NCBI GenBank assembly: GCA_017616015.1
Contig: JAFZYY010000030.1
Coordinates: 1-64,000, forward strand
Origin: Alphaproteobacteria bacterium
Lineage (GTDB): Bacteria > Pseudomonadota > Alphaproteobacteria > CAAGCB01 > CAG-977
DNA: 64,000 nt
Reading direction: 5' to 3'
Shown: positions 50,914 through 60,995 of the stretch, piece after piece
How the letters are laid out: each line of letters begins with the position of its first letter
How positions within the stretch are numbered: the stretch's first letter is position 1
Made by a program: the position numbers and the translations under genes
Notes under the pieces: model-generated
Told to the model about the DNA's origin: nothing
Databases searched by the model: none
Seen by the model: the letters and a program-made list of their open reading frames with translations, nothing else

Positions 50914-51687
50914 CTATTTCGAAAAGAACAGTTCGGTCAGCATATAGTTGCTGATCAAAATCAAAATCGAAGAAGAGACAACAGCGTTTGTCGTCGCCTT
51001 ACCGACGCCTTCCGCGCCGCCTTTGGAATAAAAGCCGTTATAGCACCCCATCAGCGTCACGATAAAGCCGAACACCGCCGCTTTGGTCATACCGGAGATA
51101 ATGTCAACAGACTGCATGAAATTCCACGTATTGCGCAGATAGTTCGTCATATTGAAGTCCAGCTTGTAGATACAAATCAGATAGCCGCCGTAAATCCCTA
51201 TCACGTCACCGATCAGCACCAGAATCGGCAGCATGATGATACCTGCAAGAATCCTGGGAACGACCAGATATTTAAACGGATTGGTCGACAGCGTCGTCAA
51301 CGCGTCGATCTGTTCGGTCACGCGCATCGTGCCCAGTTCCGCCGCCATCGCCGCGCCGACGCGTCCGGCGACCATCAAAGCTGCCAGAACAGGCCCCAAT
51401 TCACGGGTGACGGTCAACTCGACGACGGAAGCAACGACGCCTTCGGAAGATAAAGTCGACAATCCCGAATAACTCTGCAAAGCGATGACCATACCGGAAA
51501 ACATCGTCGTCAGAGCGACGACCGGCAGGGAATAAAAGCCGATTTCGACCATTTGAGAAAAAAGCGTTCTGAAATAAAAAGGCGGTCTGACGCAAAACGA
51601 CAGCGATTTCAGCGTGAAAATCGTCAATCGTCCGACCGAACGCAAAAAGTTTAAAAACACCCGTCCGACGGGAGCAAAAATATTCAT
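50914..51687 (-). CDS. mlaE: Phospholipid-transport permease MlaE-like
   Basis: This 257-residue MlaE-type permease has about five to six helices. Signature segments are MVEIGFYSLPVVALTTMFSGMVIALQS (about 46-72), RELGPVLAALMVAGRVGAAMAAELGTM (about 95-121), and EQIDALTTLSTNPFKYLVVPRI. It forms the MlaFE core with the downstream ATPase. I use the ATG at 51687 with GGCGG just upstream; an in-frame TTG at 51702 overlaps the alr stop. Confidence 0.93.
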   Translation of the reverse strand: MNIFAPVGRVFLNFLRSVGRLTIFTLKSLSFCVRPPFYFRTLFSQMVEIGFYSLPVVALTTMFSGMVIALQSYSGLSTLSSEGVVASVVELTVTRELGPVLAALMVAGRVGAAMAAELGTMRVTEQIDALTTLSTNPFKYLVVPRILAGIIMLPILVLIGDVIGIYGGYLICIYKLDFNMTNYLRNTWNFMQSVDIISGMTKAAVFGFIVTLMGCYNGFYSKGGAEGVGKATTNAVVSSSILILISNYMLTELFFSK

Positions 51688-51698
51688 TTGACCGCCTT

Positions 51699-52778
51699 TC
51701 AATCCAGATAAATGCGGTAGAACCGCTTGCTTAAATTCGTCAATACTTCATAGTCTATCGTTCCGGCGATGTTTGCAACGTCTTTCAACGGCAGTTCGTT
51801 TCCGAAAATTTCCGCCGTCGGTGATTGCTGCAATTCTTCGACATCAATATCCGTCACGTCAACCGTCGTTAAATCCATGGAAATACGCCCGACAATCGGC
51901 GCCGGGTGTCCCGCGATTAAGACATAGCCTTTGTTTGACAGATTGCGGGGCAATCCGTCGCCGTATCCGATTCCCAGCGTCGCGACGCGGGATTTCTTCA
52001 TAAAGACGTGCGTCGCGCCGTACCCGATGCTCTGCCACGCGGGAACGTCCTGAATTTGCAGGATTTTGGCTTCCAGAGAAACGGCGCCGTCATACAAAGC
52101 GATGCCCGGCCGGACAATATCCCTGTAAAACCTCTCGTCCTCCAGACGATAACCGTCCGTTGCGGACAGACTTTCCTTAAAATCGTCCGGCAGAATCCGG
52201 CGCAAAACGGCGCAGGCGTCCTCAAACTTTTTAAGCTGTTCTCCGCTCATCTTGTTGTCGGGATTATCCGCGCACGCCAAATGACTGACAGCCAGCCTGA
52301 CGTTCAGATATTTGCACTGTTCGGGATTTTTTTCCAAAGACGCGATCTGCCCCGCCGTCAGCCCCAGACGCGTCATGCCCGTGTCAACGTGCAAAGCGGC
52401 GGGAAGAACGATATCCTCCTTGTGCCCCAGATGATTCCAGTCGACGACTTGCCGCGGCGTGGAAAGCACGGGTATCAGATTGTGTTTAAGAAAATCCAAT
52501 TCCGTATGCGGCAAAACGCCGTGCAAGACGTAAATATCGGCATCGGGCGCGACTTCTCTCAACGCAATCCCTTCAAAGACGTACGCCGTGAAAAACACGC
52601 GGCACCCCGCCCGATACAAAGCCTCTCCGACTTTTTCGGCGCCCAGACCGTAAGCGTCCGTTTTCAGAACCGCCGCAACCTGTCGTTTATCGCCGACTTT
52701 AGCCTGAATTTTCCGCCAGTTGTCGGCAATTTTGTTCAAATCAATCGTTAAAAACGCGCCCGCCTGTTCAGGTGTCAT
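51699..52778 (-). CDS. alr: Alanine racemase
   Basis: This PLP enzyme makes D-alanine for peptidoglycan. Its 359 residues show the PLP lysine Lys39 in AAVLKTDAYGLG, HVDTGMTRLG (about 129-138) and the catalytic tyrosine region GIGYGDGLPR (about 272-281), with SMDLTTVDVTD after it. It lies three bases after alaS. With murD2/murL in the same window, the cell has a complete D-Ala route and a non-racemase D-Glu route. Confidence 0.94.
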   Translation of the reverse strand: MTPEQAGAFLTIDLNKIADNWRKIQAKVGDKRQVAAVLKTDAYGLGAEKVGEALYRAGCRVFFTAYVFEGIALREVAPDADIYVLHGVLPHTELDFLKHNLIPVLSTPRQVVDWNHLGHKEDIVLPAALHVDTGMTRLGLTAGQIASLEKNPEQCKYLNVRLAVSHLACADNPDNKMSGEQLKKFEDACAVLRRILPDDFKESLSATDGYRLEDERFYRDIVRPGIALYDGAVSLEAKILQIQDVPAWQSIGYGATHVFMKKSRVATLGIGYGDGLPRNLSNKGYVLIAGHPAPIVGRISMDLTTVDVTDIDVEELQQSPTAEIFGNELPLKDVANIAGTIDYEVLTNLSKRFYRIYLD

Positions 52779-52781
52779 TGA

Positions 52782-55418
52782 CTAAGCTCCCAACGCTTTT
52801 TCGATTTCAGCCAACACTTCCGCCGTTTTACTTGCGTCGGAACCGCCCGCCTGCGCCATGTCGGGACGACCGCCGCCACCTTTGCCGCCGGCCGCCGCCG
52901 CGCCAATGCGCACCAAATCGACCGCATTGATTTTCGTCGTCAGGTCATTCGTTACGCCGACCACGACGGACACTTTCCCGTCCGCAACGCAAGTCAATGC
53001 GACAACGCCCGAACCGATCTGCTTTTTCATTTCGTCCGCCATGCCTTTTAATTCTTTGGCGGGAACGTCCGTCAACTCGCGTCCGATAAAAGAAACGCCG
53101 TTGATCTGTTTAGTCGCTTGTGCGCCCGAAGCGCCGCCGACAGCCAGTTTCTTGCGCGTATCGGACAACTCGCGCTCCAGTTTTTTGCGCTCGTCAATCA
53201 CACCCTGAACGCGCGCGGGAATGTCCGCAACAGACGCTTTCAGCAATTCCGCTGTCTGCGCCAATAAATCATCGCGTTTCTGCGTATATTCCAACGCCGC
53301 CATACCCGTTAAAGCTTCGATACGACGAACGCCCGCCGCCAACGCGCTTTCGGAAACAATGCGGAAAGAACCAATGTCGCCCGTGCGTCTGACGTGCGTA
53401 CCGCCGCACAGTTCGACGGACACGCGGTTTTCACCCGCCCCCATCGACACGACGCGGACTTCGTCGCCGTACTTTTCACCGAACAGAGCCATCGCGCCGT
53501 CCTTGACCGCCGTTTCGGGCGACATGATGCGGGTCGTCACTTCCAGATTCTTCAAAATGTTGCGGTTGACTTCGTTTTCCACCTGCCGCAGTTCCTCAAA
53601 CGTGATCTGCCGCGGTTGCGAAAAGTCGAAACGCATGCCGTCCGGACGCACGGAAGAGCCTTTCTGCGTGACGTGCTCTCCCAAAATCTTACGCAAAGCC
53701 GCCTGCAACAAGTGCGTGACCGAATGGTGACGCGCCGTTGCCGCCCGACGTTCTTCATCAACGGTCATCAGAACGTTCTGACCGACCTTCAAAGAACCTT
53801 TTTTCAAAGTTCCCAGATGAATGAACAAGTCGCCGACTTTCTTCTGCGTGTCTTCGACATCAAACAGAACGGAATCGGCAATCGCGATTGTTCCCGTATC
53901 GCCGACCTGACCGCCGGATTCGCCGTAGAAGGGCGTTTGGTTCGTAATCACCGCCGCTTTCTGCCCTTCGGCAACGGCGTCAACCACTTTGCCTTCAATC
54001 AGCAGGGAAACGATCTGCCCTTCCGCCTGCGTCATGTCATAGCCCAGAAATTCAGTGCCGCGGACTTTTTCCTTAACCTCGAACCAAACAGCATCGGTCG
54101 CCGCCTCGCCCGACCCGGCCCACGCTTTGCGCGCTTCGGCTTTCTGACGCTCCATAGCAGCTTCAAAGCCTTTCGTATCAACCGTCATGTGCTTGCCGCG
54201 TAAAACGTCCTGTGTCAGATCCAACGGAAAACCGTACGTATCATACAAACGGAAAGCGACATCGCCCGACAACACGCCGTTTTCAGAGAGCTTGCCCGTT
54301 TCCGTATCCAACAGCTTCAAACCGCGTCCCAGTGTTTCCTTAAAGCGCGTTTCTTCCAGACGCAGAGTTTCGGTCATCAGCGCTTCGGCGCGGATCAGTT
54401 CGGGGAAAGTGTCGCCCATATACCGCACCAAAGCCGGCACCAACTGCCACATCAGAGGTTCCTGACACCCCATCATGTGCGCATGACGCATCGCGCGGCG
54501 CATAATGCGGCGCAGAACATAGCCGCGCCCTTCGTTTGACGGCAGAACGCCGTCCGCGATCAGGAAACAGGAAGAACGCAAATGGTCGGCAATAATTCTC
54601 AGCGACGTTTTAAATTCTCCATAGGGTTCGACGCCCGCCGTTCCCGCCGCCGAGTTAATCAGACCTTTCAAAACGTCGGTTTCATAGTTATCGTTCGTGC
54701 CGAGCATAACGGCGGCCATACGCTCCAACCCCATACCGGTATCGATACACGGGTGGGGCAAATCAATCAGACTACCGTCCGCCAACTGTTCGTTCTGCAT
54801 AAACACCAGATTCCAGATTTCGACGAACCGGTCGCCGTCTTCGTCGGGAGATCCCGGAGGACCGCCCTGAATATGCTCGCCGTGATCGTAAAAGATTTCG
54901 GAGCAAGGCCCGCACGGTCCCGTATCGCCCATCGACCAGAAGTTGTCCTTTGTCGGAATGCGGATAATGCGCTCGTCGGGCAGACCGGCGATTTTCTTCC
55001 ACAGGTTAAAAGCCTCGTCGTCGGTGTGATAAACCGTCGTCGTCAGCTTTTCTTTCGGCAGACCGAATTCTTTTGTCACCAGATTCCACGCATAATAAAT
55101 CGCCTTTTCCTTGAAATAGTCGCCGAAGCTCCAGTTTCCGAGCATTTCAAAAAAGGTGTGATGGCGCACGGTATAGCCGACGTTATCCAAATCATTGTGC
55201 TTTCCGCCGGCGCGCACGCATTTCTGGTCGGAAGCGGCGCGGACGTAAGGTCTTTTTTCCATGCCCGTAAAGATGTTTTTAAACTGCACCATGCCTGAAT
55301 TGGTAAACATCAGCGTCGGGTCGTTGTGGGGTACCAAAGAGCTGGACGGCACGATTTCGTGGTCGTTTTTGCGGAAATAGTCCAAGAAAATGCGCCGAAT
55401 TTCGCCGGTAGTCATCAT
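52782..55418 (-). CDS. alaS: Alanyl-tRNA synthetase
   Basis: This class II synthetase is full length at 878 residues. Motif 1 region: [20 protein letters not shown] (about 84-103). Editing domain zinc ligands: [14 protein letters not shown] (HxxxH, about 565) and [13 protein letters not shown] (about 668). The C-Ala domain ends [12 protein letters not shown]...L. It is the first gene of the long minus-strand operon to rimI. No SOS box is visible upstream. Confidence 0.97.
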   Translation of the reverse strand: MMTTGEIRRIFLDYFRKNDHEIVPSSSLVPHNDPTLMFTNSGMVQFKNIFTGMEKRPYVRAASDQKCVRAGGKHNDLDNVGYTVRHHTFFEMLGNWSFGDYFKEKAIYYAWNLVTKEFGLPKEKLTTTVYHTDDEAFNLWKKIAGLPDERIIRIPTKDNFWSMGDTGPCGPCSEIFYDHGEHIQGGPPGSPDEDGDRFVEIWNLVFMQNEQLADGSLIDLPHPCIDTGMGLERMAAVMLGTNDNYETDVLKGLINSAAGTAGVEPYGEFKTSLRIIADHLRSSCFLIADGVLPSNEGRGYVLRRIMRRAMRHAHMMGCQEPLMWQLVPALVRYMGDTFPELIRAEALMTETLRLEETRFKETLGRGLKLLDTETGKLSENGVLSGDVAFRLYDTYGFPLDLTQDVLRGKHMTVDTKGFEAAMERQKAEARKAWAGSGEAATDAVWFEVKEKVRGTEFLGYDMTQAEGQIVSLLIEGKVVDAVAEGQKAAVITNQTPFYGESGGQVGDTGTIAIADSVLFDVEDTQKKVGDLFIHLGTLKKGSLKVGQNVLMTVDEERRAATARHHSVTHLLQAALRKILGEHVTQKGSSVRPDGMRFDFSQPRQITFEELRQVENEVNRNILKNLEVTTRIMSPETAVKDGAMALFGEKYGDEVRVVSMGAGENRVSVELCGGTHVRRTGDIGSFRIVSESALAAGVRRIEALTGMAALEYTQKRDDLLAQTAELLKASVADIPARVQGVIDERKKLERELSDTRKKLAVGGASGAQATKQINGVSFIGRELTDVPAKELKGMADEMKKQIGSGVVALTCVADGKVSVVVGVTNDLTTKINAVDLVRIGAAAAGGKGGGGRPDMAQAGGSDASKTAEVLAEIEKALGA

Positions 55419-55585
55419 AAGCGTTGTATCCTGTGGTTAAAAGTTAATCCTGTCAGGCTTGAGTTATAGCGCAAAATTCGTCCGGAAACACCTTTTTTTA
55501 CACTTTAAAGTAAAATATTTATACGAAGTGTTGACCTGCCCTTTCAAAAACCGTATTTAAAAGAAAGACGCAGAGAGGAAAAAAC

Positions 55586-56116
55586 ATGGCTTTATTGAAA
55601 ATTTTAGAGGTTCCGAACCCGCTTTTGAAAAAGAAATGCGAACCCGTCGCCGAAGTGACGGACGAAGTGCGCAAACTGATGGACGACATGCTGGAAACAA
55701 TGTACGACGCGCCCGGCGTCGGATTGGCCGCGCCGCAGGTGGGCATTTTGCAACGCATCGTGGTTATTGACGTTACGCGCGACAACGAACCGAAACACCC
55801 ATATAAAATGGTCAATCCGGTCATTACCGCCCATTCCGAAGAAACGCTGATGCACGACGAAGGTTGCCTGTCCGTTCCCGAACAGTACGCCCCTGTCGAA
55901 CGGTTTGAAACCGTCACGGCCGAATACACGGACGAAAACGGCCAAAAACAAACACTGTCCGCCGACGGCCTTTTAGCGATTTGCATTCAGCACGAACTGG
56001 AGCATCTGGAAGGAACGCTGTTTATCGACCACCTCTCCAAAGTCAAACGCGACATGATCGTGCGCCGCGTCGAAAAAGAACGCCGCTGGAAAAATTCTCA
56101 CACGGAAGAAGAATGA
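55586..56116 (+). CDS. def: Peptide deformylase
   Basis: This metalloenzyme removes the formyl group from new proteins. The three motifs are present: GVGLAAPQVG (about 45-54), DEGCLSVPEQY with the metal cysteine (about 92-102) and the metal helix QHELEHLEGTLFID (about 134-147). Its 176 residues are standard. AGAGGAAA precedes the ATG. The stop overlaps the next start (ATGA). It heads def-PEA transferase-fmt-truA. Confidence 0.96.
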   Translation: MALLKILEVPNPLLKKKCEPVAEVTDEVRKLMDDMLETMYDAPGVGLAAPQVGILQRIVVIDVTRDNEPKHPYKMVNPVITAHSEETLMHDEGCLSVPEQYAPVERFETVTAEYTDENGQKQTLSADGLLAICIQHELEHLEGTLFIDHLSKVKRDMIVRRVEKERRWKNSHTEEE

Positions 56117-57600
56117 AATTAATAAAATATCTTCAAAAAGCCAACATACCGCTTGTTCTGATTTATGCTTTGCCCGTCATTATCGTCACGGCTTTACGCA
56201 TTAAAACGGATCAGATGAACGACGGTTCGCTGAATTTTTCATTTCTACTGAAATTTTATTTAACCGCCGTCATTGCCGATTTCGGCGCAGGTTATTATTT
56301 TTCCCGTTTTGCTTCCCGATTTTTCAAACCGGCCGTTTTTGTTTGTTCTTTTATTTTTTGGTTTATCGCTTTTGCCAATATTTTATCGTTTGTTTTAACA
56401 TACAACCTGCCGACAGAGAGCATTTTTATCACGGTTTTTGATACGACTTATCATCATACGATGGACTTTTTTCAAACCGTTCCTTTTGTCGTATATATCG
56501 GTATTTTCCTTTATTGGAGTCTTTGGTTTTATTTGGGAAAAGCCGTTAAAAAGCCTCCTTTTGAAAAGGGAGACGGTCTGTTTTACGGATTTTTGTTTAT
56601 CGCTTTCGGCGCTTTATGCTTTTTCACGCAATGGGAAAGAAGTTTTTTTTATAATGCCCGCCAGGCATGGCAGGCTTATTCCGATTTAAAGCAAGAAATA
56701 TCCTCTTTGCTACAAAACGAAAAGCAGGCCGACTTTAAGCTGAATTCTCCGGAAACCCCAAGAACAATCATTATTGCCGTCGGAGAATCCTCTAACCGTC
56801 GGGTGTTCAACGAAAATATAAAAGACTTTAAGGAAAAAACGGCTTTTCTCAAAAATCCCCCTTTAATCATCAACGACGCGACGGCGACAAGCGTTTCAAC
56901 GGCCTATACTCTGAAAAACGTCCTGCTCCCGCATAACATTTCGTTGATTTCTGTTTATAAAGAGGCTGGCTTTAAGACTTTCTGGTTTTCAAACCATTTT
57001 AAAAGCGGAAAGGACGATAATTTAATCTACGCTTTAACCCGCAACATTGACGACCGCCGCTATTTCAATCATACGAAATCCGACGTGGACTACGAATACA
57101 CCAGCCAATATTACGACGAAATTCTGCTTTCCCCGTTAAAAGACGCTTTAGCAGATCCCGCTCCCAGAAAAATAATTTTTCTGCATTTGTTCGGTTCTCA
57201 TTTTCCTTACGTCAACCGCTATCCGAATGCGACGGAAACACTGATAACGGAGCAATACGCCGGTTCCGTCCGCTACACAAGCACCGTTTTGGCGGAAGCG
57301 TTAAAGCTGATTGAAAACAGCGGTCAAAACTCGGCTTTTCTTTATTTTTCGGATCACGGCACTATTCCGGCGAACCCGTTTTCCCGACCGTCCAAAGGGG
57401 ACGATATGTTAAACATTCCCATGTTTTTCTGGGTTTCGGATCGCTATCAAAAGCAAGACAAAGATATAAATCGATATTTGGCTTGCTTATCGGATTTAAA
57501 CACCGCCAAAATACCTTTCATAATTAATCTGCTGTCGGAACTGAAAATAAAGGATTTACCGATTCCGGCGGATATGCAAAAATGTTTTTCGGCGCAATAG
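56113..57600 (+). CDS. Phosphoethanolamine transferase-like membrane protein
   Basis: This 495-residue protein has about five N-terminal membrane helices (about 10-190) and a periplasmic sulfatase-fold domain. AVGESSNRRVFN (about 220-231) stands in place of the usual GESAR; HLFGSHFPYVNRYP (about 359-372) and LYFSDHGT (about 413-420) supply metal ligands. A threonine nucleophile probably lies in NDATATSVSTAYT (about 254-266). It most likely adds phosphoethanolamine to lipid A or another envelope glycan. The true start overlaps the def stop; the long frame from 55981 is a shadow of def. Its insertion between def and fmt is unusual. Confidence 0.8.
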   Translation: MKLIKYLQKANIPLVLIYALPVIIVTALRIKTDQMNDGSLNFSFLLKFYLTAVIADFGAGYYFSRFASRFFKPAVFVCSFIFWFIAFANILSFVLTYNLPTESIFITVFDTTYHHTMDFFQTVPFVVYIGIFLYWSLWFYLGKAVKKPPFEKGDGLFYGFLFIAFGALCFFTQWERSFFYNARQAWQAYSDLKQEISSLLQNEKQADFKLNSPETPRTIIIAVGESSNRRVFNENIKDFKEKTAFLKNPPLIINDATATSVSTAYTLKNVLLPHNISLISVYKEAGFKTFWFSNHFKSGKDDNLIYALTRNIDDRRYFNHTKSDVDYEYTSQYYDEILLSPLKDALADPAPRKIIFLHLFGSHFPYVNRYPNATETLITEQYAGSVRYTSTVLAEALKLIENSGQNSAFLYFSDHGTIPANPFSRPSKGDDMLNIPMFFWVSDRYQKQDKDINRYLACLSDLNTAKIPFIINLLSELKIKDLPIPADMQKCFSAQ

Positions 57601-57609
57601 GAAAAAACG

Positions 57610-58533
57610 ATGAAAACCGTATTTATGGGAACCCCCGATTTCGCACTGGAAACCTTAAAAGCCCTGCACCGGCGTCACGAAGTCGTCTGCGTTTACACGC
57701 AACCGCCCAGACCGTCGGGACGCGGGCACAAACTGACGCCATCGCCCGTCCAACAGTACGCCGAGGAAAACGGTATCCCCGTGCGTTGTCCGCCGACGCT
57801 GAAACCGCAGGAGGAAAAGGACGCCTTTTGCGCTCTTGAAGCCGACATCGCCGTTGTCGCGGCTTACGGACTTTTGCTGCCGAAAGTTTGTCTGGAAGCC
57901 TTTAAATATGGCTGCATTAACATTCACGGTTCGTTATTGCCGCGCTGGCGGGGAGCCGCCCCGATCCAACGCGCGATCATGGCGGGCGACAAAGAAACGG
58001 GCGTCACGCTGATGAAAATGGACGTCGGCATGGATACGGGCGATATGCTGTTGCAAAGAAGCTTTCCGATTGAACCGAAAGACACCTCCGAAACCGTTTT
58101 CAATAAAATGGCTGCTTTGGGGACGCAAACGATGCTGGAAGGATTGGATCTGCTGGAACAAGGCAAACTGTCCCCCACACCTCAGCCGGCGGAAGGAGTG
58201 ACTCATGCGGCGAAAGTGATGAAAGAGGAAGGATTGATTTCCTTTGACATGCCCGCCAAAGAATTGGACTGCAAAATCAGAGGGCTTCTGCCGTGGCCGG
58301 GAGCTTGGTTTTTCTATAACGGAGAACGGATTTCCGTTCTGGACGCCGACCCCGTGGAAAAAGCGATGAACGCTCCCGCCGGAACGGTTTGTGAAGAACT
58401 GACGGTCGCCTGCAAAACGGGCGGATTAAAACTGAACGTTCTGCGCCGCGACGGAAAAAAAGCCCTGCCCGCCGCCGAGTTTTTGAGGGGATTTGATTTG
58501 CCGCAGGGAGCTGTCCTCAATGCCTCGCTATAA
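57610..58533 (+). CDS. fmt: Methionyl-tRNA formyltransferase
   Basis: This enzyme formylates initiator Met-tRNA using 10-formyl-THF. It has 307 residues, with the N-terminal KTVFMGTPDFALETLKAL segment. The active-site block INIHGSLLPRWRGAAPIQRAI (about 104-124) carries the catalytic Asn/His, with Asp later in GVTLMKMDVGMDTGDML. The C-terminal domain begins near KIRGLLPWPGAWF. It overlaps truA by 14 bp. Confidence 0.96.
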   Translation: MKTVFMGTPDFALETLKALHRRHEVVCVYTQPPRPSGRGHKLTPSPVQQYAEENGIPVRCPPTLKPQEEKDAFCALEADIAVVAAYGLLLPKVCLEAFKYGCINIHGSLLPRWRGAAPIQRAIMAGDKETGVTLMKMDVGMDTGDMLLQRSFPIEPKDTSETVFNKMAALGTQTMLEGLDLLEQGKLSPTPQPAEGVTHAAKVMKEEGLISFDMPAKELDCKIRGLLPWPGAWFFYNGERISVLDADPVEKAMNAPAGTVCEELTVACKTGGLKLNVLRRDGKKALPAAEFLRGFDLPQGAVLNASL

Positions 58534-59257
58534 AATCACGATTGAATACGACGGCACGGATTATGCGGGCTGGCAACAGCAAAAAGACGCCCCCTCCGTT
58601 CAGGAGGAGTTGCAAAAAGCGGCTTTTAAATTTTTAGCCGAAGACGTTGTTATCACCGGCGCGGGACGGACGGACGCCGGCGTTCACGCTCTGGGACAGG
58701 TTGCGCATTTCGACACGGCAAAGACGCTTGAGCCTTTCAAACTCTGCCAGGCGTTCAACGCGCATTTGCGCCCTCAGCCGATTTCCGTTTTAAATGCCGA
58801 AATCGTCAATGATAGCTTTCACGCTCGCTTCGATGCGAAAAAGCGCTTTTATATATATAAAATTTTGAATCGCCGCTCCCGTCCCGCCTTATATGTCAAC
58901 AGAATGTGGTGGGTGCATCAGCCGCTTGACGTCGAAAAAATGCAAGACGCGGCGCAAGTCCTCATCGGCAAGCACGACTTTTCGACCTTCCGCGCCGCCG
59001 CCTGTCAGGCCAAATCCCCGATTAAGACGCTGGACGAAATCAGAATCGAACGCTATGGCGATTTTATTTTCTTTTATTTCGGCGCGCGTTCTTTCCTGCA
59101 CCACCAGGTTCGCAACATCGTCGGCACGTTAAAACTGGTCGGCGAAGGCGTCTGGACAAAGCAGAATGTCATTGACGCTTTAAACGCCAAAGACCGCAAA
59201 GCGGGAGGGCCCACCGCGGCGGCGGAAGGTCTTTATTTCGAAAAAGTCGTCTATTAA
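58520..59257 (+). CDS. truA: tRNA pseudouridine(38-40) synthase TruA
   Basis: This 245-residue pseudouridine synthase modifies the anticodon arm. The N-terminal YKITIEYDGTDYAGWQQQ is followed by the catalytic aspartate in GAGRTDAGVHALGQ (about 49-62) and later FLHHQVRNIVGTL. The ATG at 58520 lies inside the end of fmt with GGGAG upstream; the earlier in-frame codon at 58493 is rejected. It ends two bases before the convergent ABC gene. Confidence 0.95.
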   Translation: MPRYKITIEYDGTDYAGWQQQKDAPSVQEELQKAAFKFLAEDVVITGAGRTDAGVHALGQVAHFDTAKTLEPFKLCQAFNAHLRPQPISVLNAEIVNDSFHARFDAKKRFYIYKILNRRSRPALYVNRMWWVHQPLDVEKMQDAAQVLIGKHDFSTFRAAACQAKSPIKTLDEIRIERYGDFIFFYFGARSFLHHQVRNIVGTLKLVGEGVWTKQNVIDALNAKDRKAGGPTAAAEGLYFEKVVY

Positions 59258-59258
59258 A

Positions 59259-60995
59259 TCAAACGGCGAACTGAGAATTGTATAAATTGGCGTAAAAGCC
59301 TTTTTTCGCCAACAGTTCCTCATGCTTTCCCTGTTCGATGATATGTCCCGAATCCATTACCAGAATCAAGTCAGCACGCCGGATCGTCGACAAACGGTGC
59401 GCGACGATAAAGCTCGTCCGCCCCTGCATCATCGCGTCAAAAGCTTTTTGGATCCGCGCTTCCGTTCGAGTGTCGATAGAACTTGTCGCCTCGTCCAGAA
59501 TCAACATGGAAGGCAAAGAAAGCATGGCGCGGGCGATACACAACAGCTGTTTCTGCCCCTGCGAGATATTGCCGCCGTCCTCGGTGATTTCCGTGTCATA
59601 TCCTTTCGGCAGGCGCTTGATAAAGCTGTCGGCATGAGCGGCGACGGCGGCGGAAACGATTTCATAATCGGAAGCGTTCGGTTTGCCGTAAGCAATGTTT
59701 TCCCTGACCGTTCCGGCTTTCAGCCATGTATCCTGCAACACCATGCCGAATGAAGACCGCAGACTGTCGCGCGTGATATTCCGAACATCGTGACCGCTGA
59801 CGACGATTTGCCCCTTATTCACATCATAAAAGCGCATCAGCAGGTTGATCAAAGTCGTTTTGCCGCACCCTGTCGTGCCGACGATTGCGATTTTTTGTCC
59901 CGCCCGAACGGACAGGCTCAAGCCTTCGATCAATTTGATTTCGGGCACATAGGAAAAAGAAACGTCTTTCACTTCAACCGAACCGTCCGCCTTGCCCAAA
60001 ACAAAGGCGTCCGCGGAATCCGGCGTTTGCGGTGTCGCGTCGATAACATCGAACAACCGTTTCGCCGAAGCCAAAGCGCTTTGCAATTCGGCAATCACGC
60101 CGGAAATCTCGTTGAACGGTTTCGTGTACTGATTGGCGTAACTTAAAAAGCACGACAACTGTCCGACCGTCAGGGCGCCCGCCACCGCCGTCAAAGCGCC
60201 GACAATGCCGACAAGCGTATAGACGACACCGTTCACAAAACGCGTGCAGGGATTGGTCATCGACGAAAAGAACAACGCCTTCACACCGCATTTTTTCAGC
60301 CGGCCGTTGATTTCCTCGAAGCGGGTTGAAGCCTCCCCCTCATACCCGAACGCCTTGACCAGCTTCATATTACCGATGGTTTCCTCAATTAACGCCGTCA
60401 TTTCGCCGCGCGTTTCGGATTGGATTTTAAAGAATTTGAACGAATGTTTTGCGATGAAATTCGCGACAAACAAGGATAAAGGCGTGACAAAAACGACCAA
60501 CAGCGTGATTTTCACGTTAATCGCCAGCATAAATCCGATTGTGCCGAAAATCGTCACCAATCCCGTAAACAGCTGCGTAAAACCCATCAGCAACCCGTCA
60601 GCGATTTGCTCGGCATCGACGATCACGCGGCTTAAAATATCGCCGTGCGGCGTGGAATCAATAAATTTCAGCGGCACGTTTTGCAGTTTCGCAAAGGCTT
60701 TTTCCCGAATGTCGCGCACGGTCAGATAAGCGATTTTATTCGTGCAAAGCCCCATCAGCCATTGAGCGACGGACGCCCCTGCAGTCACCGCCGCAAACCA
60801 TATCAGCAGCCGCTTCAAAACCGCAAAATCGACATTTCCCCTGCCGATGATTTTGTCGATCGCCTGCCCGGTCAACACAGGCGCGTACAGCGTCAGACAA
60901 ACACTGACGACGGCGAAAACCAAAGCCAACGCCAAATAAAACAGATGCGGCCTCGTAAAGAAAAGCAGACGCTTCAGCAAACCCGAATTTTTCAT
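59259..60995 (-). CDS. ABC exporter subunit, canonical site partner (TM288-like)
   Basis: This 578-residue half-transporter has six membrane helices (to about 310) fused to an ATPase domain. Walker A is GTTGCGKTTLINLLMRF, the signature ISQGQKQLLCIARAML, and Walker B LILDEATSSID with the catalytic glutamate. 'SQGQ' signatures with an intact glutamate are typical of the active-half subunit in heterodimeric multidrug exporters (TM287/288, LmrCD). The ATG at 60995 overlaps the partner stop and has AGGAGG upstream. Substrate unknown. Confidence 0.88.
   Translation of the reverse strand: MKNSGLLKRLLFFTRPHLFYLALALVFAVVSVCLTLYAPVLTGQAIDKIIGRGNVDFAVLKRLLIWFAAVTAGASVAQWLMGLCTNKIAYLTVRDIREKAFAKLQNVPLKFIDSTPHGDILSRVIVDAEQIADGLLMGFTQLFTGLVTIFGTIGFMLAINVKITLLVVFVTPLSLFVANFIAKHSFKFFKIQSETRGEMTALIEETIGNMKLVKAFGYEGEASTRFEEINGRLKKCGVKALFFSSMTNPCTRFVNGVVYTLVGIVGALTAVAGALTVGQLSCFLSYANQYTKPFNEISGVIAELQSALASAKRLFDVIDATPQTPDSADAFVLGKADGSVEVKDVSFSYVPEIKLIEGLSLSVRAGQKIAIVGTTGCGKTTLINLLMRFYDVNKGQIVVSGHDVRNITRDSLRSSFGMVLQDTWLKAGTVRENIAYGKPNASDYEIVSAAVAAHADSFIKRLPKGYDTEITEDGGNISQGQKQLLCIARAMLSLPSMLILDEATSSIDTRTEARIQKAFDAMMQGRTSFIVAHRLSTIRRADLILVMDSGHIIEQGKHEELLAKKGFYANLYNSQFAV

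Noticed and set aside
55981-56112. N-terminal extension of the phosphoethanolamine transferase frame
   Set aside because: These 44 codons are the def gene in another frame; the ATG at 56113 overlaps the def stop and begins directly at the membrane helices.
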